Assembly: GCA_034008185.1 (NCBI GenBank)
Contig: CM067081.1
Span: 13,639,821 to 13,703,820, forward strand
Direction: 5' to 3'
Source of the DNA: Gorsachius magnificus
Taxonomy: Eukaryota > Chordata > Aves > Pelecaniformes > Ardeidae
DNA: 64,000 nt
The translations under genes and the position numbers were made by a program. Under the pieces are notes generated by a model. That model made no database searches, was not told the origin of the DNA, and was given only the letters and a program-made list of their open reading frames with translations. Every line of letters begins with the position of its first letter. The first letter of the stretch is position 1. Of this stretch, positions 1 to 13,198 are shown piece after piece.

Positions 1-159
1 CTGGTTTTCATTCTGTTTGTGCAGCAGAGGAACTCACTGGCCATTAACAAGGCCTGAGCATTCCTAGTGCTGCCATTCCTGGGATTCTGGTTTCCCTGGT
101 GAGAGCAAGCTGTGCCTTTGCACAGTCGCATGCGGCACCCACACAGCTGCACCCATGCA

Positions 160-177
160 TGTGTGTGTGTGTGTGTG
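160..177. repeat. (TG)9 microsatellite
   Basis: Nine uninterrupted TG units, directly visible. Likely length-polymorphic. Confidence 0.9.
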
Positions 178-1520
178 CAAGGGGCCAATGCCACTGAGGA
201 AGGAAGGAAGGAACATTTTGTACAGGGTGTGAGAGAAGAGCCATCCTCGGTATATATGTTCACATAGGCAAACAGCACAACAGAAAATGTTAAATAATGT
301 GGGTTTTTTTCCCATGGCTGTATTTCACATTAATTATTCTTAAACATTGGTACCTCTGCCATATTTTTCAGGGAATCCATGAGCTGATCCTCAGAGCACT
401 GGTTTTGCATTTACTTTTGGTGGTTATAAATTAGCATAAATCCTGCTGATTCACTGATTTCAGTCCTGATAGGGGCTCAGAGTCACACACGAGGTTTGTT
501 AACCAGTGTCTCTTAATTTCCTTTACTGTACTGAAGTAGTTTTTAATGGCTTTTACAAAAGACTTCATCCTAACTCTACTAGTGAAGCTGTATGGCTCAC
601 CTCTACAGCTGTGGTGCCAAATTAGCGCTACCTGTGTGGGACGTGCTCCTGGCTGGTGCTTCCTGATAGCGCTGTTCGGTGCTGCTGGTTGCGGGCAGAG
701 CAGGGACCCTTATGGTTGCAGAACTGTAAAGGTTTTCAATTAAAAAAAAAAACAAACAGAAAAAAAGATGTATTTTGCATTTGAAAAGCAGGAAATTTTT
801 TCAAAAATTTCATGTGAAGTTATATCCAAACCTCTCTATGAAAGTAGCTAGGAAATGCCAGGAGAGTTTCCTTGTGAGATTTCTATGCTCTATTTCTGCT
901 TGAGAGATAAATAATATCAGCGGGTTTTACTCTCTCACAGGAAAATGAGGTGTCTCCATCTCAGTGTGAAACCAGAAACCTAAAGGTTACAAAAACATTG
1001 CAATTCTGAGAAAAAATAAAACTAAACTTTTCTTGCCCCCAAACCTCTAGGAAAAAAACAAAAGCAAGATGTTGTTTAAGTGGGAAGTGTGGGAGAGTTT
1101 CTCTAATGTCTCAGCAAAAGCACTATTTATCTCCTTTAAACGAAAACACGAATAGTATTCCTTGTTCTATAGCTTAGTGATCAGAGTTCTACCCTGGGAT
1201 TTTGCTCTTCTTCCTTGAAAAACAAACAAACTCAAAACTCAAGGGGAAAAAAGTCTAGTCTCTGTCTCTTTTTTTTCTAATTCATATTCTGGCTTTAGCT
1301 TTTTGAGTGAAAATGGGTAAATGGCTTCACTTTTCTGTTTCTTCATTTTTGTAAACATCTTACAGGTGAAGTCTTCTGTGAGAAACCACGATTCTGATTG
1401 AGGTGCAAAGGGCAAAATTGTCAGAGTCTGAATACTTCACTGCTGCAGAACCATCTTCCACCCAGAGCGTGTCTGTGTTCCAGTATGCAGAGGGAATGGC
1501 AAGTGGATTTGAAGTGAGGA

Positions 1521-1590
1521 TCTATCTATAGTAATGTGTATATATATGTGTATGTGTGTGTCTTTCTGTCTGTCTATCCATCTATCTTTT
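1521..1590. repeat. Compound TCTA / TGTA / TCTG microsatellite
   Basis: A compound simple-sequence tract moves from TCTA units through TA/TG runs to TCTG and ATCT units. It is imperfect, so probably old. Confidence 0.75.
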
Positions 1591-1782
1591 ATCTGTTTAC
1601 ATTTGTTAATGCTAGTACAATGATTTCAATAAAGGTGTTCAATGCTGCCCAGTTTCAGAAATCTACTTTGCTCTGAGGAAGTCAAAGACTAGCCCAGAAA
1701 GCTTATATTTAAGTCTAGTCACACGACTATTTTACTTGTATAAGTATTTTTCTCCTAAGCAAACATCCCAGCCACTGTGCTA

Positions 1783-2703
1783 TCACAAAATCACAGAATG
1801 ACAAGGGTTGGAAGGAACCTCGGGAGATCATCTGGTCCAACCCTCCTGCTAAAGCAGGTTCACCTAGAGCAGGTTGCACAGGACATCATCCAGGCGGGTT
1901 TTGAAAATCCCCAAAGAAGATGACTCCACAACCCCCCTGGGCAGCCTGTTTCAGTGCTCTGTCACCCTCAAAGTCAAGAAGTTCTGCCCCTTGTCCTGTT
2001 GCTGGGCACCACTGAGAAGAGTCTGGCTCCATCCTCGTGACATCCACCCTTAAGTTATTTGTATGTGTTGATGAGATCCCCTCTCAGTCTTCTCTTCTTC
2101 AGGCTAAACAATCCCAGCTCCCTCAGCCTTTCCTCATAGGGGAGATGCTCCAGTCCCCTCATCATCTTTGTTGCCCTCCCCTGGACTCTCTCTGGGAGTT
2201 CCTCATCTTTCTTAAACCGGGGAGCCCAGAACTGGACACAGTACTCCAGGTGGGGTCTCACCAGGGCAGAGTAGAGGGGGAGGATAACCTCCCTCCACCT
2301 GCTGGCCACACTCCTCTTAATGCACCCCAGGATGCCATTGGCCTTCTTGGCAACAAGGGCACACTGCTGGCTCACGGTCAGCTTGTCGCCCACCAGGACT
2401 CCCAGGTCCCTCTCGACAGAGCTGCTTTCCAGCAGGTCAGCCCCCAGTCTGTACTGGTGCATGGGGTTCGACCTCCCCAGGTGCAGCACCCAACACTGGC
2501 CCTTGTTGAACTTCATCAGGTTCCTCTCTGCCCAACTCTCCAGCCGGTCCAGGTCCCACTGAATGGCAGCACAGCCTTCCAGCGTATCAGCCACTCCTCC
2601 CAGTTTTGTGTCATCAGCAAACTTGCTGATGGTACACTCTGTCCCCTCGTCCAGGTCTTTGATGAATAAGTTGAACAAGACTGGGCCGAGTACTGAGCCC
2701 TGT
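1783..2703 (-). mobile_element. CR1 LINE, 5'-truncated, antisense
   Basis: A non-LTR retrotransposon fragment read on the minus strand. The low-coordinate edge is the CR1 3' end: degenerate ATTCTGTGATTTTGTGA-like tail units followed by the typical GGTTGGAAGG and TGGTCCAACC blocks in the opposite orientation. The rest is the 3' half of ORF2. The insertion ends abruptly near 2703, inside the reverse transcriptase coding region, as expected for 5' truncation during target-primed reverse transcription. No target duplication is evident, which is usual for CR1. Confidence 0.93.
2055..2678 (-). pseudogene. CR1 ORF2 fragment (reverse transcriptase C-terminal part)
   Basis: This is a 207-codon open stretch of CR1 ORF2. 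The reverse transcriptase catalytic motif C appears as FADD near residues 20-23, followed by the thumb-like region and the CR1-typical [11 protein letters not shown] block near the end. A TAA stop follows the Tyr-Lys codons; past it the same frame continues with recognisable CR1 residues (LKGGCHEDGARLFSVVPSNRTRG) before decaying. The stop is therefore a mutation and not the natural terminus. Endonuclease and RT motifs A and B are missing because of the 5' truncation, so no active protein is expected. The methionine at the start is internal to the real protein. Confidence 0.9.
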
Positions 2704-3739
2704 ACTCAGTACTCTACTATATGTAGAAGCACACTTCATAGACACAAGAAGAAAAGGTAAAGATAAAGCTTTACTCATCTCTTTAGAAGTCTGGAATCAG
2801 TTACTCTAAATTTATTTTGGACTATTCTGGTGACAGGAAAGGATCATGGCAACAACAGCAAAAGGACGCTTTGCTGAACGATGCAGAGACAAGGTAGGGG
2901 ATCTATAATGTAATGTATGCAAACATCTGGGAAAGTCTTGTCCAGAAGACAACAACAAGTCAGTATGTTTTTAAGCTTGTTGAAACTCAGAAGTCCTTTT
3001 CATGTATTGAGAACAATGGTAATAACAAAGAACAAAAGTCATGGAGCTATTGGGTGGATGAGAAAGAGACAGATGTCAATGTGACAATGTCATTTCATAA
3101 ATCAAAGTAATCTGTGCCAGTTTTGGGATAAAGTGGTTCATGCTAGATAATGAAATATGTTTTGAAACAGAAAGAGATTTCAAAATGATAGCTGAGAAAG
3201 CTAAACGTTGTATTCCAAAATTGCCCAAATGTTCTATTGTTTCAGCTATGTTTTCAGACCCAATTTTGTCAAAATTCACATACCATTTCAGCAATCTTGA
3301 TGCTGATGAAATGGCTTTGCTACTGCACCCATCATTTTCTATGCACCGGGCTGTCCTGGCAATGTCTTCTTCACCCTCACTTAGATCTCTTATGTCATCT
3401 GTAGAGTGGAGAAAGAAACTTTGCATCACAACAGTGAATTTCTGATATCTCGAGATCTGTATCAACTTTACTACATGTAGACATTCTTATAACTAGTTAA
3501 AACGTGATAAATCAAAGTCTTTTGATGGTGCAAAACAGCCTGAAGCAGCCTAATATCACTCTTTGTCAATGCTTTGGAAGGGTAATTCTTCAGAAATTTT
3601 ATCCTCTTAGTTTCTGATGAGGTTAAATGAATTTTTAAGGTGGTACATTTTGATGTATTCTATTATTCCAAAACTGAATCTAAAAGTTGCTAAGCACTGC
3701 ACAATGGCTGATTTTCAAAATTCAGTGTACTGAGTCCAT
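2704..3739. other. Unassigned DNA with a stretch open on both strands
   Basis: No recognised gene. Between about 3076 and 3465 the minus strand is open for 129 codons and the plus strand for 101 codons (3140-3445). The minus reading has an acidic segment (DLSEGEED). Neither reading matches a family I recognise. Possibilities are chance, an ancient retrocopy, or a decayed DNA transposon. Confidence 0.4.
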
Positions 3740-3969
3740 TGCTCAAGACTGTCTGGGCATCGGTCAGAGGGATGTGGGAGGAGGTGAGTGACTGCCTTTG
3801 GATACTTGCTTTGTGGGTTTTTTGATTTGTCTTTCTATCACTTACTGAACTGTTTTTGTCTTGACCCATGAGTTTTATCGCTTTTGTTTTTCCTGTTCTC
3901 TCCCCTGTCCTGCTGGGGAGTGAATGGTCTGTGTGGTGCTTAGCTGCTAGCTGGGGTCAGTACACCACA
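3740..3969 (+). mobile_element. 3' fragment of an avian ERV LTR (type 1)
   Basis: This is the downstream part of the LTR type seen more completely at 7795-8336. It starts near a CTGGGCATCGGTCAG block, includes the TTACTGAACTGTTTTTGTCTTGACCCATGAG-like polyadenylation/R region, continues through the pyrimidine-rich CCTGTCCTGCTGGGGAG block, and ends with CTGGGGTCAGTACACCACA. The upstream half is absent. No internal retroviral sequence lies next to it. Confidence 0.8.
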
Positions 3970-6900
3970 TCTTGAGATTTTCTTTTGTTTTTAAATGCCA
4001 AAAGTTTCTCCTACACATATTGGTGTTGCAAATTAAGAAATCAAAGAATTATCTGAAGTGTAACATAAACAATATCATACTGATTAAAACTTTGGGTTTA
4101 TTATTAGTCATAAAGTCTCTCAGACTGTAATGGTTAGCAATGAAAAGAAAAGGGTTTATTTTTGAACAGGAGCACAGATCTTACATTTCCAGGGGTCAAC
4201 AAAGTCACCAAATGTATCTTTGTAGAAAAATTTATGTCTATGAAAACAGAGGAACAAAAGCCATAACAAAATCCTAATCTTAGCAGTATTTTATCATTTC
4301 TTTTTATATTAAAAAACCAAACCAAAACAAAAACCAAAACCAAACCCGGTTCAGCATCTCTAGGAGTTTTGTGAAGAGTAAGAAATGGTGCTGCTTCCAA
4401 TGACTGCCTTTGCTGTCACCATGCTGCAGTCGGAGAGGGAACGTGGTGTGCTCTGATGAGGTTGGTTCTGGTGGGTAAGTACCCTGTGGGGGTGCGGAGG
4501 TAGCGGGCCCTAAGCCAGCAGTGCGGTTTGTGCTGGTGCTTCTGCAGCACGATGCCAAGCAAGGTGCTAGGGAGGGGTTTTGCAAGCTGCTAACTAGCAC
4601 AGGCATCCCAGCAGAGCTCTGTGGCGTAGACGCAGCCTCATAACCGTGTGTCTTGTGAGAAGCTATTCGTTGTGCTCACCATAACATAAAATGAATGTCA
4701 GTACTCAATCTTCTACAAAAAAAAATAATGATGCTTGTTCTTAAAAGCAAATTATACCTATAATGGAAAACTGTAACCACACAGCAGTATAGTCCTATGC
4801 AAAATTAGTCTATGAAGATAAATTAACAAATTAATTCTATTTCATGTTACGTTGCATATTATATCATATTAAAAACACACCCTTTGATTCTTTCTATAAA
4901 CAGATCCTGCTTATAAAACAAGAAATACACTTAAAAGTTCTGCTATTACTGTTGAAAATTAAGTTGATATAAAGTTACTGAGTCAAAAAAAGAACAGATC
5001 ATACCATGGTTTTATCTCTTGTTATTTATGTTATTCTTCTAAAATTCTGTTACCAATAATGGGGCTCCTGTTCTCCTATTTTCTTACTTTTTACTCATCC
5101 CAACCAAAAATTTAACCAATATGAAGCTGTTTCCTGAGTTTCAGTTAGTCAGCTCTATTGATGTGAGTGGAATAGGAGGCAGCCTTCGTTATATTTGCTT
5201 TAAACACAGCTCAGAAGAGTAAAAAGTTCATCATATAGATAGGGAGTTGAGGCACATAAAGTAAGGGTCTTCAAAGGTGTGTTGCAGAGTTTAAATTTTT
5301 TTCAGAGTTGCTTGAGCTTGTAAGTCATTATGCTCGACTTACAAATAAGAGAAAAAAAAAAAAATACACTCCCAATTATTTCACAGCTATTTTTTCCAAC
5401 ATTTGTTGTGAATGTAAAAATAAAATAAATTTTTAAACATTGAATTAAATTTTGTAAAATACAGCAAAAGTTTTATAGATTTTTGAGGATGCAGAGCAGA
5501 TTTCTGAATGTCACGGATACTTGGAAACAGATGGCCATGTGTACCAGACTCTTTTCAGGACTGGGTTTGTTAGAAGTTATACATGCTCAGGGTCAGGTGC
5601 ACTATGCCTCTGAACACCTCCTGTTTGTGTACTATTTGGAGGAGAAAGCAGGTGTATGTTTATCCTTCCTCCAGAAAATGTAATGTTGTTTACATGTTCC
5701 ATATTTAAGTTTTAGCTTTATTTTCTGGAAAGAAGTAGCCTGTACAATCATACTCTTATTTTTCTGTATCTGCTCTCTTCAGGAGTTTTGAACTTGGTAC
5801 AGCTTTTCAGACAAACTTAGCAGTAGTGGAACGGTAAGGACACTAAACCCCACAAAGTTTCAGAAAGTTTCATGAAGATTCATGGCCAGATAGAGAAGAA
5901 AAATCTTAATATAACTCCAGCAGATGTTAATTAAAGCATCCTTTTCCAGATATAAATTTATTTTCATTAGTTTTTTGCTGATAGAATTACTTGTTATTAA
6001 ACAAACTCATCTCTTGGCTTTCTATTAAAAGCATCAAACTCTTCTCAGAAAACAAAAGCCAGTAGGTAGCATGTTTATACTATAGACAGCAGTACAAATT
6101 TTAGGTTTAACTATTTAAGACATATATGGTCAGCAGAACACAATTTTCATCAAAGTTTTTACAGTCTGTCTTATCTGTCAGAATGCTAAAGTCCAAAACC
6201 AGCAGCGTCAGCAGGGAATTCAACTGATGTAAATTCAGCCTTGACATATGGGCTATGAACCTAAGAGGAGCCCGTACTAGTTGTTGCTCTGCTATATATA
6301 TGAACACCTAAGAGGAAAATTCACATTTCCTGAGTCCCCAGAGGACACCACCTGATGCCACAGGGAGCATGGGTGCAGGACTGGGACAGGCACTGTGTTC
6401 TAGAGGGGGAAAACACATGGGCACCTGCAGGGTTGGACTGTGCCTTAAGTCTTCCCCAGATTCTGCACTTCAGCTTAAAAGAAATTAAATATTCGCCTTT
6501 ACTAAGAATGTCATTCTTAGTAAAAAATAATTTTTTTTTTCTTTTTGCTATGATTTGAAGCAGCTGTGCTGCTATGCAATTTAAATAATTAGTCTAGTTC
6601 AAGTAGGGCTTTCAATGCTTTCAACTTTGTAGGGAGATATATATTTTCCTAATTACCGCAACCTTTAGACACTTAAGAAAAAAGAGCAGTCAACCATTAC
6701 TGGTATGCAGTTCATGGTTTTCAGAAACACACAATATTGTATGGATTAGTGGTTACGTTTCATGTGCTGAGACATGTAGTTGAAAAATGTGCCTGGATCT
6801 GACATCCATGTAAAACAACAGAATGATGCCTGTTGCTTATGTACAGGGAAAATGATACAGGTAATAAAGCTGTAAGTGATTATTCACCATCTGATAAGCA

Positions 6901-7169
6901 TTTGAATTTTACTTCGGAGGAGTAGATAATATTTCAGATAAATAGAATTTGTATTGTTTTCTAGAAAATATGTTGAATCCAGGTATTCGTAGTCTTTCAT
7001 TTAATTGTTGCTGCATTTGGTGGGTGTTTTTTGGTGTTGACATAGAAACATTTTGAGAGATGATTTTAGGATATTTTGAATTGCACTGCATTAATTACAG
7101 AAAAATTACAAATCCTGAGGAACAATGGTAGATGGGGAGCCATGGTGCCACTCCAACTTGGCTGCATCC
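3970..7169. other. Single-copy AT-rich DNA, no gene seen
   Basis: I see no gene or recognisable element. An A/C-rich simple tract of AAACC-like units lies at about 4311-4346 and a short A run near 5352-5364. Open frames up to 100 codons (for example 4304-4606 minus) are low-complexity or featureless. Confidence 0.55.
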
Positions 7170-7322
7170 AGATTGCATCCAGACAACTTTTGAATATCCC
7201 CAACGATGGAGACTCCACCATGTCCCTGGGTAACCTGTGCCATGCTCAGTCACCCTCACAAAAAAAAAAAAGTTTCCTAACATTCAGACAGAGCCTCCTG
7301 TGTTTCAGTTTGTGCCCAATAG
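7170..7322 (-). mobile_element. CR1 LINE fragment, antisense
   Basis: A short CR1 3'-UTR/ORF2-end fragment on the minus strand. Diagnostic blocks in plus orientation are GGAGACTCCACCATGTCCCTGG, CTCAGTCACCCTCACA followed by an A-run, and CCTGTGTTTCAGTTTGTGCCC. Both the true 3' tail and the rest of ORF2 are missing, so it is an eroded remnant. Confidence 0.8.
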
Positions 7323-7794
7323 TCAGTCTGATAGTAAACTGCAGACAGGAGTGCATTGCACAATAATAGCAGTAACTGGTAGATTGGTAATGGAAGACTG
7401 ATATTTCCATAGGCATGATGTATTATGCAAAATATACTTCCCATGAGATGGGGAACTTGAGCTCAGTTCCAAATTATTTGCCCTGGATGCTTCAACTTTT
7501 GTATTATACCCATGTTAAACGTTGACTGTAGAAGTTGAAGCAATGGAGTCCAAAGAAAATATTTCAATGGTCCGAGGAAAAGGGACAGTTTTTTTCTTAT
7601 TGAAACGTAATCATTTCACATAGGAAAAAGCAAAATATGTGTTCATGCAAAACATTTTGATTAGTATTTTCTGACAGAAAATGGTTGCATTGGAAATATT
7701 TTGAATGGTAAGTAGTGTTGAGATATTAAACTAAATCTTCATCTTTTATATTAATATTACCTCTTTGGATGATGATGTAACTTCTTATTGGGTC

Positions 7795-8336
7795 TGTCTT
7801 GGATGGAGTTAACCTTCTTCATAGCAGCCTGTATGATGCTTTATCTTGGTTCTGTGACTAAACCAGTGTTGATAACACACCAGTGTTATGTCTGTGGCTG
7901 AACAGTGGTGGTACAGCATCAGGGCTTTCCCTTTTCTCACTCTGCCACCCTCCTCCTGAGTCAGTAAGCTGGGGGTGAGCAAGAAACTGTGATGGGACAC
8001 AGAAGGGACCAGTGATCAAAAATGGCCAAAGGGATAACCCGCATGATATGACATGATGCTCAGTGACAAAAATAGGATTGAGGTCTGTTTGACTTCCAGG
8101 TAACCGTTGCTCAGACACTGGCTAATCATCTGTGGGAGGTGGCGAGTGATTGCCTTTGCATCACTGGTGGTTCTTTCTCCCCCCACCCTTTCCCTCACTT
8201 ACTAAACTATCTTATTCCTGATCCACGAGGTTTTTTCATTTTTGCTCTTTATATTCTCCTCCATCCCTCTGGGAAAGGCAGTGAGTGAACAGCTATGTGG
8301 GTGCTCAGCTCCTGCCTGGGGAGGGATTCCAACACA
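7795..8336 (+). mobile_element. Solo avian ERV LTR (type 1), diverged
   Basis: A near-complete LTR in plus orientation. It opens with TGTCTTGGATGGAGTTAACC (consensus-like but shortened), then TTCATAGCAGCC. The U3 body contains TTGATAACACACCAGTG and CCAAAGGGATAACCCGCATGATATGACATGATGCTCAG, followed by the CTCACTTACTAAACTATCTTATTCC polyadenylation region and a 3' end in CCTGGGGAGGGATTCCAACACA. No gag/pol/env is attached, so it is a solo LTR, presumably left by recombination between paired LTRs. I could not find matching target duplications, consistent with age. An antisense frame of 86 codons (7858-8118) is discussed in the findings. Confidence 0.85.
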
Positions 8337-11300
8337 AATTTCCAGACCTAGTTGGGAGTTTTCCATAAAGATAATTTTACGTACACAATCAATTGCAGTT
8401 TGCTGAAAACTGTAGGTCTTTAAAAGCATAAATCTTATTTTAGCATTTGTGTTGGAAAATTAAATGCATTACCTAAATAGAAATATTTAATTTTACTAAA
8501 CTGACTTCATTTTATACCATTTTAGCAAAACAGTAAACGATTCCCGTCATTCGCGGGGATTGAGTTCACAATCACTGATTCATGACAGATGTGCTTTGGA
8601 TAAGGCTCCCTGTCCACATGAAGAACCTGTTGCTTTCATATTGCAGTCACTGTTGTGCCCTGCTCCTATATAGAAAAACGCAGTTTAGTATTGAACAGTA
8701 TTGAACAGACTTGTGAGAAATAACTGGATCCATATCAGCCACCTTTAGGTATATTTGGTGGGTGTGACTGGTCTCTTTGGGTTCATTTAATAATCAAATG
8801 TGGGGGGAGGGGGAATAAACAAACAAACAAAAACATTTTAGGCTCTCATCCTGATCTAGATGTTTAGAATAAACCAAAGGAACTGCTCCCTAGCATTGCC
8901 TACTTCTATCAGCCACAGAAGGAATATAAAATGACTCAGATGAAGACTAAAATTAGGCTTGATGAATCCCATCTTCATTTTTACAGGGAATTTGCACTTG
9001 GGAATGCACAGATTTTTCATTTAAATTAAAATACCAGAATTAGGTTCTTTAAAAATTTACATTCCACAAAATTTTTTTGAATTTGGTTCCTCCTTCCTAT
9101 TTTTAGACTTAAAGAAAGTTTGGATTTTTTGTCTCCCAAAAGTTTAGTTTCACTTAGTACTCTTAATTATGGCTTCATTCTTTTAAAGCATCCCCCTATT
9201 TCTAATTCTTTGAGGCTGCATCTAGACTGTGGTGTTTCCTCAGATTCCCCACTTAGACTGTAGTGGGGATCTGGCATACTTGACTGGCCCAGAGAAGCTG
9301 TGCAAAGGGCCAGTGAGGACTATTCACCACCTCAAATAAAGAGTAAAAATAAAAATTTAAAGTCGGTAGTGCTTAAGTAAACTGAACTGTAAAACTTTAG
9401 GGTTGCACTGATTCCGTAATATCTTACATTTGTCCTTACAAAAGAAATAAACAATCCAAAAATGCAATGTAGTAGTGCGCAATGTGGATTTCTCACATTT
9501 ATTTGAGGAATATCAGTTTGTGAATTTCTGTTTTAATTAGAATGAGGAATAGGTTTTGTATTTTATTTCATGACAGAGACTTTTTTTATTCTATTCATAG
9601 AAGACACTTTTTTTAGCTCACAAGTTAGATAAGCAGCAGCATCTCAGCATGGTATGAGTGATCTAGAATTATATTTGAAAAGGAAGCTTTAAAATTATAA
9701 TTATGATGTGAGATTTAATTTCAAACTGTACTTCACAGTTGGGTTTTTTTATACAGGGAAATAATTTTGTCTTGCTGAACTGTTAGACTATTTGACTATG
9801 TCAGAGGAACACAGTTTACTCAATAGTTTCTCTGCACCATAAGGATCATTAATGTCTTCCTCAGTCCAGTCCCTAGGTATCACAATGGTCTTGTGAAATT
9901 ATTTATTTCATAATAGTCTTTATAATATTAAATTTGAGCCTACTCTTCTTGTTTAAAATACATTCCAGAACATCAATGCTCTAATAAATAGAAACATATT
10001 TCCTACCCTACATTTATTTCTGGTTCACTCAGTTCTTCTATTGATGAGAGGTTTAGAGGTTTTCCTCCTGTGTCCGCAGACCCCTGTGTGCCTGTGGACT
10101 ACTTTGAAAGAGACTGTAAAGGGAATCAGAGAAAAGCCTGTTTATATTCCATGTAAAGAATAACACCTACGTGATTATTCTCAAGTCATCAAAAGCTCCT
10201 AAAGAAATGTTAGATGTCTACAAACTGAAAAGGTTGGAAAACATTGGATCAGCTCAAAAGTAATTCTGATTCTCTAGTACTTACTCCACAGATATGTTTA
10301 TAGGGGATAGTTATGTGCCCTTTGGGAATTAATGTGGTCTAACAATTTTTTTTGTGTTTTCTTGTAAAAATGGAAGTCCAAATCCCCAATCTATTTGTCT
10401 TTCTTGGACTATCTGTCTGAATTAATCTTTCTGGAGCCTAAGGATGTGTCTACTCTGATGAATAAAAGAAAGACAAGGAGCAGCTCGGATGCCAGGTAGA
10501 ACTGATCTGCTCATGCCCATGCTGTGCCAGGGACAGCCCCTCCCTGGCAGGCTGGCTACATCCACAAGCATACACGGGCCCTCGGCATCTTCAGGCCCAG
10601 CTAGTGCCCCTATGATATAAAACTATTAGCATGTGTGGCAGTGGTGGTGGTGGGGATAATTTCAAAGTGCTGGCAATAATTCAAGGATTATATTGCAGTT
10701 TGCTAGGGAAAAGGTTTTGTAGCATGAAAATGAGAATATGGCTTCTATTCCCTAGTATATGGCATATGTAGGAGTACCCAAAGGTACAAAAGTGGTTTGG
10801 GTAATATTATAAGATAATAATATACAGTGGTAATACAGAGAATTGTGTCAGGCAGACCTTGTGTAGTTATATTTATACTGCCCTAAGAACACACAACCTG
10901 GATGGCATTGTTCCCTGAATGGGATTCCACCTGTCTTGTGGAAATCTTGCTGGAGTGGTCCAGGACAGATGTGGACAGTGAGCTGACAGTTAAGCAGTGT
11001 GGAGAACCAAGTCTGGCACTTAAGCTTGTTCTTGACTGTGTTATAGTTGGCAATGTAAATCTATACTGAATGACCAGGATATGCAATATTCCCGATGAAA
11101 TCTTGTCTGTGATTGCTGATTCATTTCTAGTATAGTTTGGAAAAAATATGATGTTACTTGTGTAGTCAAGGATTGGCCTTTATGATGACTTTGTCATGAT
11201 GGTGGCTCACCATCATCCTCCAATCGACTAAAAATTTAGGATTCCTTTCTCTCTCTCTCATATGTCAAATAAGTTAGAATTAACCCTAATATGCAGAAGC

Positions 11301-12699
11301 GTCTTAGTTATAATTGCATTCTAAAACTACTGACACTCACACAGTTACTTCTAGGGCCTGCTCCTCAAATGGACTTGGGATATAGGGAATTAAAAAGATT
11401 CTTTGGGCTTTTCATTGCTTCGCTAAACCATATGTGTGGATGATTGCTGAGATAAAGCTAATGCTGGAAACCTTCCCATTATGGTCAGATTTGCAAAGTA
11501 CTAATTAAAAGTTGCCAAGCAAATGCTGACAGGTTTTCGCTGGGAAAAAACAAAGTATTGTGTAATCGCATCACTGAGCAGGGCATATTTAATAGGAATA
11601 TTAGGATGCTAAGCCAAAAAAGAGAAAAGAATTTACAATTTCAACAGACATCAGAACTGCTGCAGCTGTTTAAGGGTGATATACAGGACTAACTGCTTTG
11701 AACTGCTGAAGCAGATTAAATATAATTCTGTACCAGTAAAGTTTTGCAAAGTTCAACTGATGAGCTTCCAGTTTATGGCTGAAATGTATTTCATTAAACC
11801 TGTAAAACAGGCCTAGTCATAACTAGACACTCTTTGAACTCAATTTACAATGAAAGGCTTCCCCAGAAAATGATTCATTCATTTGGAATTCTGTATCTCA
11901 GTCTGGAGGTGCCTGTTGCTCTCAACTGATTGTAGAAGTAACTTCCAATAACTAGCTCCCAGACCTGTATAAATTGAGATAAATAAAGAGATAGGTGCAT
12001 GGCAGTACTCCCTAAATTATTATTTTTCACCATTTTTCTCTATCACCCATGTTTTCCTCTGTAAAATACACTCTGATCTTTTGGTATGTTAACAATGCTT
12101 CCAAATTAACAGTCCTCAACAATCATTATTAATATATTAACTCTTTTCCTACCAAAGATATCAGTTATTTTTCTGTATTAGAAAAAAATACTAAATAATG
12201 TTGGTCCCAGGATTTTTTTTTAAGATTTCGTCAATCCAGGCTGCTATTTCTACATCCTTTTAAACATGTTATGTCTTCTCTTTGATATCCAGTTCCAAAT
12301 TCTTTTCCATCTTCCTTTGCTTAAATAATTATTTTCCCAATGACAATAGCTCTGTTGACTTTATCTTATTTTCTATTTTTTTCTATGTATGTGATTTTTC
12401 TTTCTTGCAAAATCTGTTCTAAAACCTTGTAGATAGTTGAGATCATGCTATTCTCTGATGGTATAGCACCTTTACAAGTATTATTTAAAGCTTTCTTACT
12501 GAATTGGTAACTTTCTCTGTTTGTTGTTACAAAATTTTAAAGCAAGTTAGATCTCTGAGGGGTTTTTTACATCTCAGCCGCCTTATTCTATTTCCAGAAC
12601 CTGTCTTTATTCCACTGTTCAATGTCATTGTCCTTACTGACAAAAATTCAGATAGTTTTGAGTCTCTAGATTAAGCTTAATAGCAATTTTCTTTAAAAA
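8337..12699. other. Single-copy AT-rich DNA, no gene seen
   Basis: No recognisable element over about 4.4 kb. A modestly GC-rich patch at about 10480-10610 has no coding frame of note. A direct 10-bp repeat (TATTGAACAG twice) lies near 8691-8710. Open frames do not exceed 75 codons. Confidence 0.55.
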
Positions 12700-12754
12700 A
12701 AAATTGCCTCTTTTGGCAACTTGTTCCAGTGTTTGAGTGTTTGACCATCCTCAC

Positions 12755-12757
<3 letters not shown>

Positions 12758-12785
<28 letters not shown>
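12758..12785 (+). repeat. (A)28 homopolymer inside CR1
   Basis: Twenty-eight uninterrupted A residues, followed by GAGG and another A8. They lie where CR1 copies normally have a short A-rich stretch in this orientation (CTCACTGTAAAAAAG), so this is a local expansion rather than an mRNA tail. Confidence 0.9.
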
Positions 12786-12790
<5 letters not shown>

Positions 12791-13198
12791 AAAAAAAATT
12801 AATGTTTAAAAGGATTTTTTTGTATTTCAGTTTGTGCTCATTGCCTCATGTCTATTCAGTGGGCGCCACCGAGAAGACTCTGGCTCTATCTTCTTAACTT
12901 CCCCCATCAGGTATTTGTACACATTGTCATGGCTCCCCTCAGCCTTCTCTTCTCCAGGCTGAACAGTTCCAGCTCTCTTAGTCTCTCCTCATATGAGAAA
13001 TGCTCCAAGCCCTTCATCACCTTTGAGGTCCTTCTCTGGTGTGTCTTTTTTACTGGGCAGCCCAGCACTGGCCACAACACTCCAGAGGTGTCTCACCAGC
13101 ACTGAGCAGAGAAGGATCACCACCCTTGAGCTGCTGGCAACACTCTGCCTAATATAACTCAGAACACTGTTAGCCTTCTTTGCACTGAGGGCATATTT

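Larger units (their letters stand above)
1..1782. other. Single-copy AT-rich DNA, no gene seen
   Basis: I see no coding exon, RNA gene or recognisable transposon here. Open frames are short (65-83 codons) and have no recognisable domain. The stretch contains two simple repeats, listed separately. Confidence 0.6.

Noticed and set aside
2037..2669. 210-codon plus-strand frame
   Set aside because: Antisense shadow of the CR1 ORF2 fragment at 2055-2678.
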